Position numbers and translations under genes: made by a program
Part shown: one piece after another, positions 1 through 9,356 of the stretch
Numbering within the stretch: the stretch's first letter is position 1
Layout: the number at the start of each line of letters is the position of its first letter
The notes under the pieces: model-generated
The model's database searches: none
What the model was told of the DNA's origin: nothing
The model's input: only the letters and a program-made list of their open reading frames with translations
Assembly: GCA_012295225.1 (NCBI GenBank)
Contig: WMKK01000017.1
Span: 124,001 to 188,000, forward strand
Direction of reading: 5' to 3'
DNA: 64,000 bases
DNA from: Ostreococcus mediterraneus
Lineage: Eukaryota; Chlorophyta; Mamiellophyceae; Mamiellales; Bathycoccaceae

Positions 1-2
1 CG

Positions 3-308
3 CTCCTCGCCACGCGCGCGGTGATGCGGTGCAATAAATGGCGAGATAAAGTGACGAGTGCGGCATCCATGGATATTCGGACGTTTCGTGCGTTCGATTG
101 GGTGGTGCGCGCTCCGGCGTCCGCGTCGGCCCCCGCGCCAGGCGACGCGCGCGAGCCCGCGTGCTACGCCGCCGCCCGCGTCGCCGAAAGCACCGCCGCG
201 AGCGCGCAGACGGTGGATGTTAAATTCACCTTGGATCGTCGCGCGTTAGATATTGTCTGCGACGCGTTTGCGCAGTGTAAATCCGCGATTAGCCGCGTAG
301 CTTTGTAA
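3..308 (+). CDS. COMM-domain protein, C-terminal part (5' end outside window)
   Basis: The frame is open from the left edge to a TAA at 306-308, so this is the 3' end of a gene starting upstream. The visible part has the features of a COMM domain: an F-D-W-V-V entry near residue 30, a variable Ala/Pro-rich linker, then a V-D-V-K-F-T-L-D strand and a final helix with regular hydrophobic spacing. COMM-domain (COMMD) proteins form the Commander complex, which works with retriever in endosomal recycling. Which COMMD member this is cannot be told from the fragment. An endosomal role would fit the WASH-complex-like gene near 20 kb, but the two are not linked otherwise. Confidence 0.5.
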   Translation, partial: LLATRAVMRCNKWRDKVTSAASMDIRTFRAFDWVVRAPASASAPAPGDAREPACYAAARVAESTAASAQTVDVKFTLDRRALDIVCDAFAQCKSAISRVAL

Positions 309-615
309 AAGCATTGTTGACTTCATCTTTCCCGTGCCTGGGTCACGCGTCAAAACCCCGCGCGCGCTTCGAGCGACGGCGCGACGACGAGGCGCGACGA
401 GTTCTTGACGAGCGCGATTCACACCTCGACCGTTCGTCACCGACGCAGCGCCACAACGCGCGTCGGCGCCGCAGCGAACGACGCGTGTTGGTGAACACAG
501 TCGTTGCCCGACTGAGGGATTCAACGATTCAAACCGTTCGTCGCCGACGCAGTCGTCGTCGCGCGCGCTCGCGAATCGCGCGAATCGTACACAGGCGTAC
601 GCGCACGCGCGCACC
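309..615. other. Intergenic: 3' end of COMM gene and 5' region of SBP gene
   Basis: About 300 bases, GC-rich, with no convincing gene. Open frames here on both strands are Arg-rich and look like composition artefacts. The ATG of the SBP gene follows directly in a good context (caccATGa). Confidence 0.5.
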
Positions 616-2277
616 ATGAGCGCTGGCGACGATCGGTGGGCGCTCGCGCCGGATACTGCGCCGAATAGACCAGAGAGTCGAGGGCCGGGACACCCGCTGT
701 GGACGCCCGAGGCGTGGGCGCTGGACCCGGAGATATTCGACGTCGTCGGCGGCACTGGCGATGCGCGAGGCTCGCATGGGACGGCGAACGTCGGCGCGTC
801 GGCGAACGCGGGAGCGAAAGACGATAAGACGCTGTGCGAGGTGGTCGGGTGCTCGGAGAAGCGAAGCGCGGCGCGCGGCGCCGGGTTGTGCGAAAAGCAT
901 CGACACGCGGATTCTTTTCTCATCGCTGGGAGTAATGGTGACGCACCCATGCGATGGTGTTTTTATTGTCATCGCGCGCATGACTTGGGGGCGTTTTCTT
1001 CGGCGTCGAAATCGATTTGTCATGAGAAGTTTACGTTGAGGCAAAAGCGACGCCAAGCGAGACGCGCTGGCGGCGCAACCATGTCAGGTGATATCAGCCA
1101 AATGGATACGGGTCGGACGTCCTCTTCGGAGAAAAAGAGTACTGAAAGTGGAGGGACGTCGCTGTCACTACCAAAAGCGGGAACGTCGACGAGTAGCGGC
1201 GAACAAGAGGGGTTCATGGGGGTCACCGCGACGCTTTCGTCTCACGAAGCGCAAACGGCGCCGCACGGCGTCGACACAAAGTTTTGGGTTGCTCATCCAC
1301 GCGAGCTGCAAGAACGTATGGATATGTGGAATTTAGTAAGGCGATTGAACTCACAAGATGAACCTGCGGGAATGTTTGGCACGATTGTGCCGGGATGCGT
1401 GCGGCTCACAGTGCGCGGCTGGCGCTCGGCGCGACTGTTGCGAGACGAGGAACACCTCGAACACCGGCTTGAGCAAGCGTTCGCAGATCAGATTTTCATA
1501 AAGGGAGACGTGCTGTATGAGCGAGTCTCGGTGAGTGAAATGAAATCGATCGAGTTTGAGCCTCGTCGCGTCGATGCAGAGCGCGGAGTCTTTCAAAGCG
1601 CCCGCGCGTGCGCGAAACGTAGCATCCCGACGCCACAGAGGCGCGTCTTCGTCAATGCCAACGAAGCTTTCGAAGTGAACGTTGAAAGAGACCCCGAAGC
1701 GTCGTCTGTTACTGTGAGGTTCTTTTCCGAGTACATTGACTGCGAACGGGTCGTTGAAGACGCCACCCAACGCGTCGTTAAAGTGCCTGATCATAGAACG
1801 TCGACGAAATACGGCGACGGCATCATCGATCACGTGCTTTCGGTACAAGTCGGTGGATATGGCGCCGCGTACACGCATTATGCCATCATTGCCGACGACG
1901 ATGTAGCCCGTGAACTTGTCGCGCTCGATGCAGCGGTGTCATACGCCGCACCCGAGGCGCGCCAAATGTTGACGGACTTTGCGTTTGACTACGTTTGGCT
2001 CACGAGCCGCGTAGAGCGAGCGATGTTGTACGATGTAGAAGATATCGCACGTGCTAGATACATAAACGTATCGGCGCGCAAAGTTTTGAGTGCTGTAGCG
2101 GCGACTCATTTGCGCGCGACGCACACGCTTGAACGTTTAGATACACTCCGAGCTGAGATTGAGGAAATGGCGAAGAAACACGAGACAAAGACGGTGTTAG
2201 ATAAACCGACGTGCTCTCATAAATCAGGTATTACTGCTGTTAGAACCATTAATAGCGCAAAATTTTTGCAAGTGTAA
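616..2277 (+). CDS. SBP-box (SPL family) transcription factor
   Basis: Encodes 553 residues. Residues 74-150 form an SBP domain: C-x4-C, then C-E-K-H, then C-F-Y-C-x3-H and a final Cys, followed by a basic stretch (K-R-R-Q-A-R-R) matching the nuclear-localisation and DNA-contact tail of the family. SBP proteins are plant/green-algal zinc transcription factors that bind GTAC cores; in Chlamydomonas the member CRR1 governs copper and hypoxia responses. Around residues 255-265 a P-G-C-V-R-L-T-V segment resembles the conserved region after the SBP domain in long SPL1/SPL7-type proteins. No ankyrin repeats or CRR1-like Cys-rich tail are visible, so a copper role is only a possibility. Intronless; start at 616 in a good context. 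Confidence 0.85.
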   Translation: MSAGDDRWALAPDTAPNRPESRGPGHPLWTPEAWALDPEIFDVVGGTGDARGSHGTANVGASANAGAKDDKTLCEVVGCSEKRSAARGAGLCEKHRHADSFLIAGSNGDAPMRWCFYCHRAHDLGAFSSASKSICHEKFTLRQKRRQARRAGGATMSGDISQMDTGRTSSSEKKSTESGGTSLSLPKAGTSTSSGEQEGFMGVTATLSSHEAQTAPHGVDTKFWVAHPRELQERMDMWNLVRRLNSQDEPAGMFGTIVPGCVRLTVRGWRSARLLRDEEHLEHRLEQAFADQIFIKGDVLYERVSVSEMKSIEFEPRRVDAERGVFQSARACAKRSIPTPQRRVFVNANEAFEVNVERDPEASSVTVRFFSEYIDCERVVEDATQRVVKVPDHRTSTKYGDGIIDHVLSVQVGGYGAAYTHYAIIADDDVARELVALDAAVSYAAPEARQMLTDFAFDYVWLTSRVERAMLYDVEDIARARYINVSARKVLSAVAATHLRATHTLERLDTLRAEIEEMAKKHETKTVLDKPTCSHKSGITAVRTINSAKFLQV

Positions 2278-2362
2278 GTAAGGGACGCTTATTGTAATGT
2301 TGAGTTGATTTTCTTATCGAAACACTACCGTATCTATACTTGCATTAGAAACCTACCACGCA

Positions 2363-3709
2363 CTATCCTAATAATCTAGCCTGTGCTCGACGTAGGAGCT
2401 CGACTTCCTGACGACGAACTAGACGCGCCGCGGCGAGACCGACGAGCCCGCCACCCGCCGGTGGTTGCTCTTCGCTCACGGGTTCATTCAAATCGCTCAA
2501 GTCTCCGTATTTTGCCATGCGCGCGTCCAATACGCGCTTCAGAATTGATTCTGAAGTTATATATTCGTCGCCATCATCCGTGGTGAGCTTTAACGAGTTT
2601 GCCTCAGCCGCCACGACGGTGACGAAACGGAGGAACTCGTCGTCAATGGCGCCGTTACGTTCAATCTCAAAGTATTTCCCATCTTCAAAAACCTCAATAT
2701 CTGCATCACTCGTTTTTGCCTTGAGTGCATCATAAATAGCGTGCATAAATTCTTTCCCATAAGCTTCTTCGAAACACTCGACATCGATCGTCACCGTCAC
2801 CATGTCTTCGTTGTGCGTCTCACAAAATCCATACTTGTGCAACAACGACGCGTTACTTTGCGAGCCAAAAGTGTTGAATAGCTCATCCCCAGCCTTGATG
2901 AACTTGACCGTCTTTATCACCAACTCTCTATTATCGTCGCCATCGTTGTTTTCGTCCTTGCTTTCGTCCGAATCCTCGTCATCTGACGAATCTTCGACGC
3001 CAAAAACCGCTACAGAGTTTTCACCCGTGCGATGGTTGAATAAATCTGCGCACGGCACCAAACATTCGCCGTACTTGCCACCCACAAAGAAAGCTCTCGA
3101 TGCGGCGATGGATGCTACCGCTTTAAACGCCGCTAAATCACATAATTCTCTAGGAAATATCTCTGGATACTCATCTAAAAGCGGTGCGATGCACGTCTCG
3201 TAATCCTCTCGAAACGCTTCATCGTCATCCGCCAAGTGTCGCTCCAACTCTGTCCCTCGAAGCTCCTTCCTCAGCGTCTCATCCCAGAACATCGGTAACG
3301 TCTGCTCACCATACTTAGCAAGTATACTAAAATACCCTGCAAACGGCGCTTGCGCGCTTTGAAGACTCGCCGCGCGCTCCGCAAGCGCGCACGCGTTGAG
3401 CGCCAAGCCGCCGCCGAGCTCGGCGTCGCGTATCCCATCCCCACTCACGCTATTATTCGCGCACACCAACGACGTTTTGGGAATAACGAATATCGTCGTA
3501 TCACTCGGTATGTCTCGCGTCGCTCGTACGCAATAGTGCCGCCTCACCTCGCCGTCAACGCCATCTTTCGGACACGAAGCTTCCGCGCAGTGCGACTCAA
3601 TGCGCACGTAATCTTCGGCAATGCGTATCTTCTCCATCGCGCACCACGCCAAGAACTCGCCCAAGCGCGCGTCGCTATCGCATGCATCTTCCGCTCTCGC
3701 TCGTTTCAT
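2363..3709 (-). CDS. SET-domain lysine methyltransferase (SETD6/RKM/Rubisco-LSMT class)
   Basis: 448 residues from the ATG at 3709; the frame stays open further upstream, but that would overlap the start of the divergent gene. The N-terminal half carries the split SET domain (R-A-T-R-D-I-P, then a large alpha-helical insert). The catalytic C-SET part shows P-C-A-D-L-F-N-H-R and, after an acidic loop of Asp/Glu/Ser, F-N-T-F-G-S-Q-S-N followed by L-L-H-K-Y-G-F, the signature of the SETD3/SETD6/Rkm/LSMT group. These enzymes methylate lysines of ribosomal proteins, Rubisco or RelA in different organisms; the substrate here is unknown. The Rubis-subs-bind-like C-terminal region follows. No plastid transit peptide is evident, which favours a cytosolic or nuclear target. 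Confidence 0.85.
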   Translation of the reverse strand: MKRARAEDACDSDARLGEFLAWCAMEKIRIAEDYVRIESHCAEASCPKDGVDGEVRRHYCVRATRDIPSDTTIFVIPKTSLVCANNSVSGDGIRDAELGGGLALNACALAERAASLQSAQAPFAGYFSILAKYGEQTLPMFWDETLRKELRGTELERHLADDDEAFREDYETCIAPLLDEYPEIFPRELCDLAAFKAVASIAASRAFFVGGKYGECLVPCADLFNHRTGENSVAVFGVEDSSDDEDSDESKDENNDGDDNRELVIKTVKFIKAGDELFNTFGSQSNASLLHKYGFCETHNEDMVTVTIDVECFEEAYGKEFMHAIYDALKAKTSDADIEVFEDGKYFEIERNGAIDDEFLRFVTVVAAEANSLKLTTDDGDEYITSESILKRVLDARMAKYGDLSDLNEPVSEEQPPAGGGLVGLAAARLVRRQEVELLRRAQARLLG

Positions 3710-3762
3710 CCGTCGTCGCCCGTCGCCGTTCGCCAGCGGCGTCACCGTGTCGCGTTGATGCG

Positions 3763-6700
3763 ATGAGGGGAACACCCAAAGCGCCACTCGTCGGCGCGTT
3801 CGCATTCGCGCCGATGTCGCGCACGTCATCGCACCCGTTGTGGGAGAAACTGCGCTCGAGCGTGACGCCCGAACGCGCGAGCTCGGGTGCGGGGCGAGCG
3901 CAGTCGTCGGCGACGCCGACGACGTCGTCACCGACGACATCGATGATGAATGCGCGATTTCGAGCCGCTGCGCGAGATGTTATTCGTTCGCCTTCGGCTC
4001 GAACGGCGGCGTATGGGGCGAATGACGATGGGGTGACGCGAAGTGCGGATATTGGAGGCGATCGCGTGGCGAGGCGAGGAATGGTGAGCCCGACGCGCGA
4101 ACGGTCGCCGTCGAGAGGATTCGACGCGCGACGTGGTTCGGTTGCTCGCGAGCAACGTCGCCCGGTGTCGGCGACACCGTCCGTGGATGGCGGTGGCGGT
4201 GGTGGTAGTTCGTATGATGTCAGTTATTACAAGCAGCGTTTGCAGCGATTGGAAGAGAAGCTGGCAAAGGAACACGCCAAGGTGAAGACGACGGTGAAGT
4301 ATTACGAGGAACAATTCGCGCAACAAGCGAAAAAATTAAACGCCAAGGCTGAGCGAGATCACGCGGCGCTGAATGATGAGTGCGCAAAATTGAAGTCGCA
4401 GCTTGAATGGCTAAAGTCTACGCAAGAGACGCTCAAGAGTGAACGGGCGGCACGCGAAGGGTTGGAAAAAGAGCTTCAAGCGTTGCGCGAGGAAACCGGC
4501 GAGAAGACAAAGTCAGCGATGCGCACAGAGAACGCGTCTTATGCTGAGGTTGAGAAGCTCAAAAGCGAAATCGTGCAACTGAAGGAACAACTCGAAGTGA
4601 CGACGAAGACGCAAGCGAAATCTGTGGCAGAGGATGCGACAGAGGTGAAGATTTTGCAAGACCATCTCGACGCAGAAAAGGCCAAGTTGGCCCAGACGGA
4701 GAAGAAACTCAAGACTATGCAAGAAGAGTTCATCGATCCCGCCGAGTTTGGATTGGTTCAAAAGAAGTTGTACACTGCTGAATCTACATTGGCGAAGACA
4801 CAAGCGCAATTAGAACTCGCTCAAGCGAGCGCTGAGGAGACTACGCAGATTAAGTCGAGATTGGATGTCGCGGAGAAACTCGTCTTTTCGCTCAAGGAAA
4901 AAGCCAAGCGCGTGGATGACCTCGAGAAACAAGCTTTGGATTCGTTGCGCGATAAAGATGCGTTGAGAGATGCGTATGCAAAAATTCAAAACATGACGGA
5001 TAAGCTTTTGGCGCTTTCTTCGGAGAAGGAGATTCTCCTTCGAGATAACGCGCAGCACGTGCACGTAGAAGCACAGCTCGCCGAGACTCGGCAAGAGTTG
5101 AACCGCATTCAAAACACCGTTCATGCAGCGCAAATGGATAAGACGAATACTGAAATTAGTTTCAAGTACGTTGTAGATGATGTCGCACGCATGTTGCGAG
5201 ATCATGTCGTGAGTGCTACGCGCTGGGAGGCGCGCATGACTGCGGAGATCAACGAGGCAAATGAAGAGCACGCAGAGATTCGGCGTAACACCCTCAATCT
5301 CGTCGCATCAGCTGAAGCTGAAGCTAAGAAGGCTCTTCGCGAATCCGTAGACATGGTTCATGCCGCTCGCCGCGCGTTGCAAGACAACCACAAGAAAGCT
5401 GAGCAAGTCATAGAAGACGTCATTCGACAAGAGCGTCATCGCGTGTCGGATGAGGCTATATCGATGAAAAGTGAGCTTATTGATGCTGAGCGCCGCGCCA
5501 TCAAGGCGAATGATGAGATTGATAAATTATCCGAGCAGGTCCGAGAGTTGCGCATTGAGTTGCACCTTGCTAAAGACGCGCACGCCGCGGCCATGGCGAC
5601 GTCATCCGCCGCACCATCTGTGGTTGACACCGCCCGGGGTTACGATAGTGACGTTGCATCACCTCAGCACGCCAAGGAAGTTTCGTACAGGCGTAAATTG
5701 CGAATTGCGCAGTTTCAGCTCATAGTTACGAAAGCGCTTCGAGCAAATCATTTGAGTGGCAAAGAACCACTCGAGCGCGCTTCACTTGATGAGGTGGAAC
5801 GCATGATGGAAATGGTTCGCATCGAGAGAGAAAACTTCAAGAGCGAGAACGCGCGTTTGCGGTGGGAGATCATTGCCCTCAAGTCAGCGCCCACTGAAAC
5901 TAGTGAAGACATATCCGAGATCGAACACTTAGTGGAGTCTCGCAATGAGCTCATGCAGCAGCTTGAAACTGCCAGTGATGAACTCGAATGGTCTCGTGCG
6001 AGAATTGAAAAGCTCGAGAACGACAAGGCAAACAGCAAGAAGACTAGTAGCGAACGTGAGAAAGAACTCGAAGCTGCGCTTATTGTGGCGCGAAACGAAA
6101 TCGAAACCATCGAGCACACGATAAAGCAGCTCAAGCTGGCACACGTGAAGGCGCTTGAATCTGTCGCAGACGACGTGGGCACAAGCGCCAAGGTGAAGAT
6201 GGATGAATTGCGTGAAGAACTTTCTGAATCTAATATGAAACGCGAGCAAATTGCATCGGTTTTATCTCGTGTCGAAGATCAACTCACCGTCTGCCGCACA
6301 GAGCGAGATAATGCTTTGAGCAACTTAATGACTGTGAAGGAAGAATTAGTGGAGATGCGTGGAACGCTGAGCGAAATGTCAAGCTCTAGAGCGGAAATCT
6401 TAGGCGCTGGCAGAGAGGAAGTCAAGGCTCGTGACAATGAATTACTTTCCGTGCGTCAAGAGTTAGCTTCAGTCAGATCGGAGCGTGAGAACTTATTTGC
6501 GGAGATTGACTCGCTCAAGGGCAAACTTGTCGACGCGCATTCACGTTTGGCTGACATTGAAAAGCAAAAGAGCAAGTGGGAATCGGTAGAGACGGAGCGA
6601 AAAAATACAGTAAACGCCGTCACCAAACTTGAAGATGAACTCATCATTGTCGCGAGTGATCGTGATACGTTACAGTCAAAGCTTGAGGTTGCCCAATCTG

Positions 6701-8286
6701 AGCGCGATGAACTTCGCAAGGAACTTGAAAATTTGCTCGCCAAGCTATCACAGTCCGAAGAGCAGACGATGTCTTCGATGGCACAAAGCCGCTCTGAGAT
6801 TTTTGTGGCAAACAAAGCACTTTCGCAAGCTCGAGAAGAGCTCGAGCGCGTGCAAAAGTCGTATGACGAGTCAGTCAAAGTGAATGAAAAACAACGCATT
6901 GGCTTGGATATCTCAAACAAATCACTTGAGAAGGTTCGAGAAGAGCTTGGTGAACGTGAGGTTGAACTGAAGCTTGCGCTCAAGTTGGCTGAAGATCGCG
7001 ATGCGGCGCGTGTTGAAGCCATCGCAGCTATGGAGAAGTCGCAGCTTGACCTTGAGAATGTTAAATTGGAACTTGAAAAGACTGAGTCGGAGCTCATCAA
7101 CTTGGTTGAAGTCGTTGAGCAAGGTCAAGAGGAAACGCAAAGCTTCAAGGTGAAGATTACGCAAATTCAGCAAGATCTCGCTGCAACGGAAGGGAGATTA
7201 AAAGAATCATTGAAGCATACCGATCAGTTCCAGGCTGAGCGAGATGTTGCAAATGAAGCCCTGGCTGAAGTGCGTAATGAACTCGCCGAAGTGCAAGCCC
7301 AAGGACAACTTCGTGAAGCGCGTCTACTTCAATTGCAGCTTGAATTCGATACTTTGACGGATGATTTCGAAGAAAAGTCCAATGAGTTAGAGCTCACCGA
7401 GGCTTACTTGCAAAAGTCCGTCGCTGCGGTTGAGAAGTATCGCATTGAGAGAGATGGAGCTGCGCGAGCGATGGATCTCATGAGCGACGAGCTCAGCGCG
7501 ACTCAATCCAAACTCGAAGCAGCGTCATCGCAGTTAGCTGAAATCTACGAAGAAGTCACGGAGTATAGACAGCAAGAGGAGATGGAGAATGAAGAGTTGC
7601 TGCAGAATCGCGCGAGTTTGGACGCAGTTATTGAGAAGTTTAAGACTCTACGAGACGTGCATGAAGAAACGTTGGAGAAATTGGAGTATGAAATCAGCGA
7701 ACGACAGCGTGAGAAAGATGAGTACGAACTGTTCATGGCAAATTACAAGGGTGAGTATGAACAACACATGCGTTTGTTGAAGAAGGCGGCGTCTACGAAG
7801 TCGGATGCTACTGCTCTTGCGAGCGAACTGTACAGCATATTAACGGAGACAGAACGAGCGATTGCTGACGCGCAGCTCGCCGGAAACGAAGCGGAAACGC
7901 GCACTGCGGCACAATACTCACAGAAAATTGTCCCTGTCGCGTCGCAAGCCGCGTTTGAAGCGTTATTACGCGTGAAAACCACGCTTGATTCATTGAGGGA
8001 ATCTCTCGTCGAGACCGCGTCTGGTAAATCCGAATCCATCGAAGAAGATATCGCGCGCATCAATCTCCAGATTCGCATCTTGGTCTTCGAAACCCTCATG
8101 GAGCTCGTCACCCAACGCAGCCGTGTGGGCGCATTCAAAGGCCAAGCTGCTGCACGATTGGTCCCGCAACGCCCGGCGAGCAGTCAACGTTCAGAACGCG
8201 ATCCCGTCGAAACCTCTGAAGTCACCAAAATCCGCTCACTCAAGGATTTCAAACCAAACATCAACATCGGACTCAAGTTATTTTAA
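3763..8286 (+). CDS. Very long coiled-coil protein
   Basis: 1507 residues from the ATG at 3763; the frame is open to 3682, but those extra codons overlap the divergent SET gene. Residues 1-150 are Ser/Arg/Thr-rich and probably disordered, with a Gly run near 145. From about 150 to 1370 the sequence is almost unbroken heptad-rich coiled coil (Leu/Ala core, abundant Glu/Lys/Arg), interrupted by a short non-coiled segment near residue 640. The C-terminal 130 residues are less coiled and end in a hydrophobic tail, I-G-L-K-L-F. It resembles structural or tethering coiled coils (golgin, centrosomal or plastid scaffold type), but no family can be named because coiled coils resemble each other by composition. 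A golgin-type GRIP domain was not seen. Confidence 0.8.
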   Translation: MRGTPKAPLVGAFAFAPMSRTSSHPLWEKLRSSVTPERASSGAGRAQSSATPTTSSPTTSMMNARFRAAARDVIRSPSARTAAYGANDDGVTRSADIGGDRVARRGMVSPTRERSPSRGFDARRGSVAREQRRPVSATPSVDGGGGGGSSYDVSYYKQRLQRLEEKLAKEHAKVKTTVKYYEEQFAQQAKKLNAKAERDHAALNDECAKLKSQLEWLKSTQETLKSERAAREGLEKELQALREETGEKTKSAMRTENASYAEVEKLKSEIVQLKEQLEVTTKTQAKSVAEDATEVKILQDHLDAEKAKLAQTEKKLKTMQEEFIDPAEFGLVQKKLYTAESTLAKTQAQLELAQASAEETTQIKSRLDVAEKLVFSLKEKAKRVDDLEKQALDSLRDKDALRDAYAKIQNMTDKLLALSSEKEILLRDNAQHVHVEAQLAETRQELNRIQNTVHAAQMDKTNTEISFKYVVDDVARMLRDHVVSATRWEARMTAEINEANEEHAEIRRNTLNLVASAEAEAKKALRESVDMVHAARRALQDNHKKAEQVIEDVIRQERHRVSDEAISMKSELIDAERRAIKANDEIDKLSEQVRELRIELHLAKDAHAAAMATSSAAPSVVDTARGYDSDVASPQHAKEVSYRRKLRIAQFQLIVTKALRANHLSGKEPLERASLDEVERMMEMVRIERENFKSENARLRWEIIALKSAPTETSEDISEIEHLVESRNELMQQLETASDELEWSRARIEKLENDKANSKKTSSEREKELEAALIVARNEIETIEHTIKQLKLAHVKALESVADDVGTSAKVKMDELREELSESNMKREQIASVLSRVEDQLTVCRTERDNALSNLMTVKEELVEMRGTLSEMSSSRAEILGAGREEVKARDNELLSVRQELASVRSERENLFAEIDSLKGKLVDAHSRLADIEKQKSKWESVETERKNTVNAVTKLEDELIIVASDRDTLQSKLEVAQSERDELRKELENLLAKLSQSEEQTMSSMAQSRSEIFVANKALSQAREELERVQKSYDESVKVNEKQRIGLDISNKSLEKVREELGEREVELKLALKLAEDRDAARVEAIAAMEKSQLDLENVKLELEKTESELINLVEVVEQGQEETQSFKVKITQIQQDLAATEGRLKESLKHTDQFQAERDVANEALAEVRNELAEVQAQGQLREARLLQLQLEFDTLTDDFEEKSNELELTEAYLQKSVAAVEKYRIERDGAARAMDLMSDELSATQSKLEAASSQLAEIYEEVTEYRQQEEMENEELLQNRASLDAVIEKFKTLRDVHEETLEKLEYEISERQREKDEYELFMANYKGEYEQHMRLLKKAASTKSDATALASELYSILTETERAIADAQLAGNEAETRTAAQYSQKIVPVASQAAFEALLRVKTTLDSLRESLVETASGKSESIEEDIARINLQIRILVFETLMELVTQRSRVGAFKGQAAARLVPQRPASSQRSERDPVETSEVTKIRSLKDFKPNINIGLKLF

Positions 8287-8563
8287 TTTGTATTACCGGT
8301 ATGTGTTAATTATGTTATTTGAATACACACGTCTTGTACCATGACACGCATCATCGCATCGTTGTCTGCATCCATATCATTCACACCGTATGAGCAAACA
8401 GTATGAAATTACACTCACCTGGGAAAAAAGGCGGCGGCGGCGGCAGAAACCGTCACACGCGCGCGCACTCTCCGCGTCGCCGTCGTCGTCCACCGAGCGA
8501 GTAGCGCGCGAAACAACCGCACGCTAACGCTTTCATCCAACCAACGCGCACACCACCGCCACC

Positions 8564-9322
8564 ATGCCCAAGTCCAAGCGCGAACGCGTGGTCGCGCTCA
8601 CGCAAACCAAAAAGAAGGACCGCGAATGGAAGTCGAGCATGATTGACCGCGTGCGCGACGCCGTCGATGCGCGGTCGGCATCGTACGTGTTCAGATATGA
8701 AAACATGCGTAATGGAACGTTTAAAGAGTTACGGTCGTCGATTGAGGCGAGCACGACGTTTTTTATTGGAAGTAACAAGGTGTTGAAGGTTGCGCTGGGG
8801 CGGGACGAGAGCGACGAGCACAAGGAAGGTTTGCACCAGCTATCGAGACGCGTGAGAGGTGATTGTGGGGTATTGTTTACGGACTTAACGAAAGAAGATA
8901 TTGAGGAGGTGTTTGCAAAGTATGAAGTGAGTGATTATGCGAGAACTGGTTCGGTGGCTCCGAAGACAGTGGTAGTTCCAGCGGGACCAGTGCGTGGGCC
9001 GTCGGGATCGTTAATGGAACATACGTTGGAACCGACGTTGAGAAAGAATGGGATGCCTACGAAACTCAATCGGGGTGTTATTGAGCTTGTGGCTGATCAC
9101 GTGTTGTGTAAAGAAGGCGAACACATCTCACCGCAAGGTGCGATTTTGTTGCGCTTTTTCGGACACGAGTTGGCGACATTCAAGTGCACTTTGACGTGCC
9201 GTTGGCAAGACGGGGAGTTTGAATCCTTCGTGGATGAACAATTATCAGATGACGAAGACGAAGATGATCGCTTCGCGCATGATGGCATTTCGGATTCTAT
9301 GATGTTGCCGCCGGGGAAATAA
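8564..9322 (+). CDS. MRT4: Ribosome assembly factor Mrt4 (P0-like)
   Basis: 252 residues, the usual length for Mrt4. The N-terminus M-P-K-S-K-R-E-R-V-V-x-L-T-Q-T-x-K-K is characteristic, and an L10-like fold follows (S-Y-V-F-R-Y-E-N-M-R-N, then F-F-I-G-S-N-K-V-L). Mrt4 is the nucleolar paralogue of the P-stalk protein uL10/P0. It occupies the stalk site on pre-60S particles and is exchanged for P0 late in maturation. The C-terminus is acidic (D-D-E-D-E-D-D) and lacks the P0 tail that recruits P1/P2, as expected for Mrt4. Intronless. Confidence 0.92.
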   Translation: MPKSKRERVVALTQTKKKDREWKSSMIDRVRDAVDARSASYVFRYENMRNGTFKELRSSIEASTTFFIGSNKVLKVALGRDESDEHKEGLHQLSRRVRGDCGVLFTDLTKEDIEEVFAKYEVSDYARTGSVAPKTVVVPAGPVRGPSGSLMEHTLEPTLRKNGMPTKLNRGVIELVADHVLCKEGEHISPQGAILLRFFGHELATFKCTLTCRWQDGEFESFVDEQLSDDEDEDDRFAHDGISDSMMLPPGK

Positions 9323-9356
9323 AACGACAACGTAGCTGCTAAAACAAATTCTAATT

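Noticed and set aside
585-615. Two GTAC sites just before the SBP gene start, possible autoregulation
   Set aside because: GTAC occurs by chance about every 256 bases; two copies are not significant.
246-950. Open frame on the minus strand (234 codons) over the 5' part of the SBP gene
   Set aside because: Antisense to a well-supported SBP gene; composition is Ala/Arg/Ser-rich with no domain.
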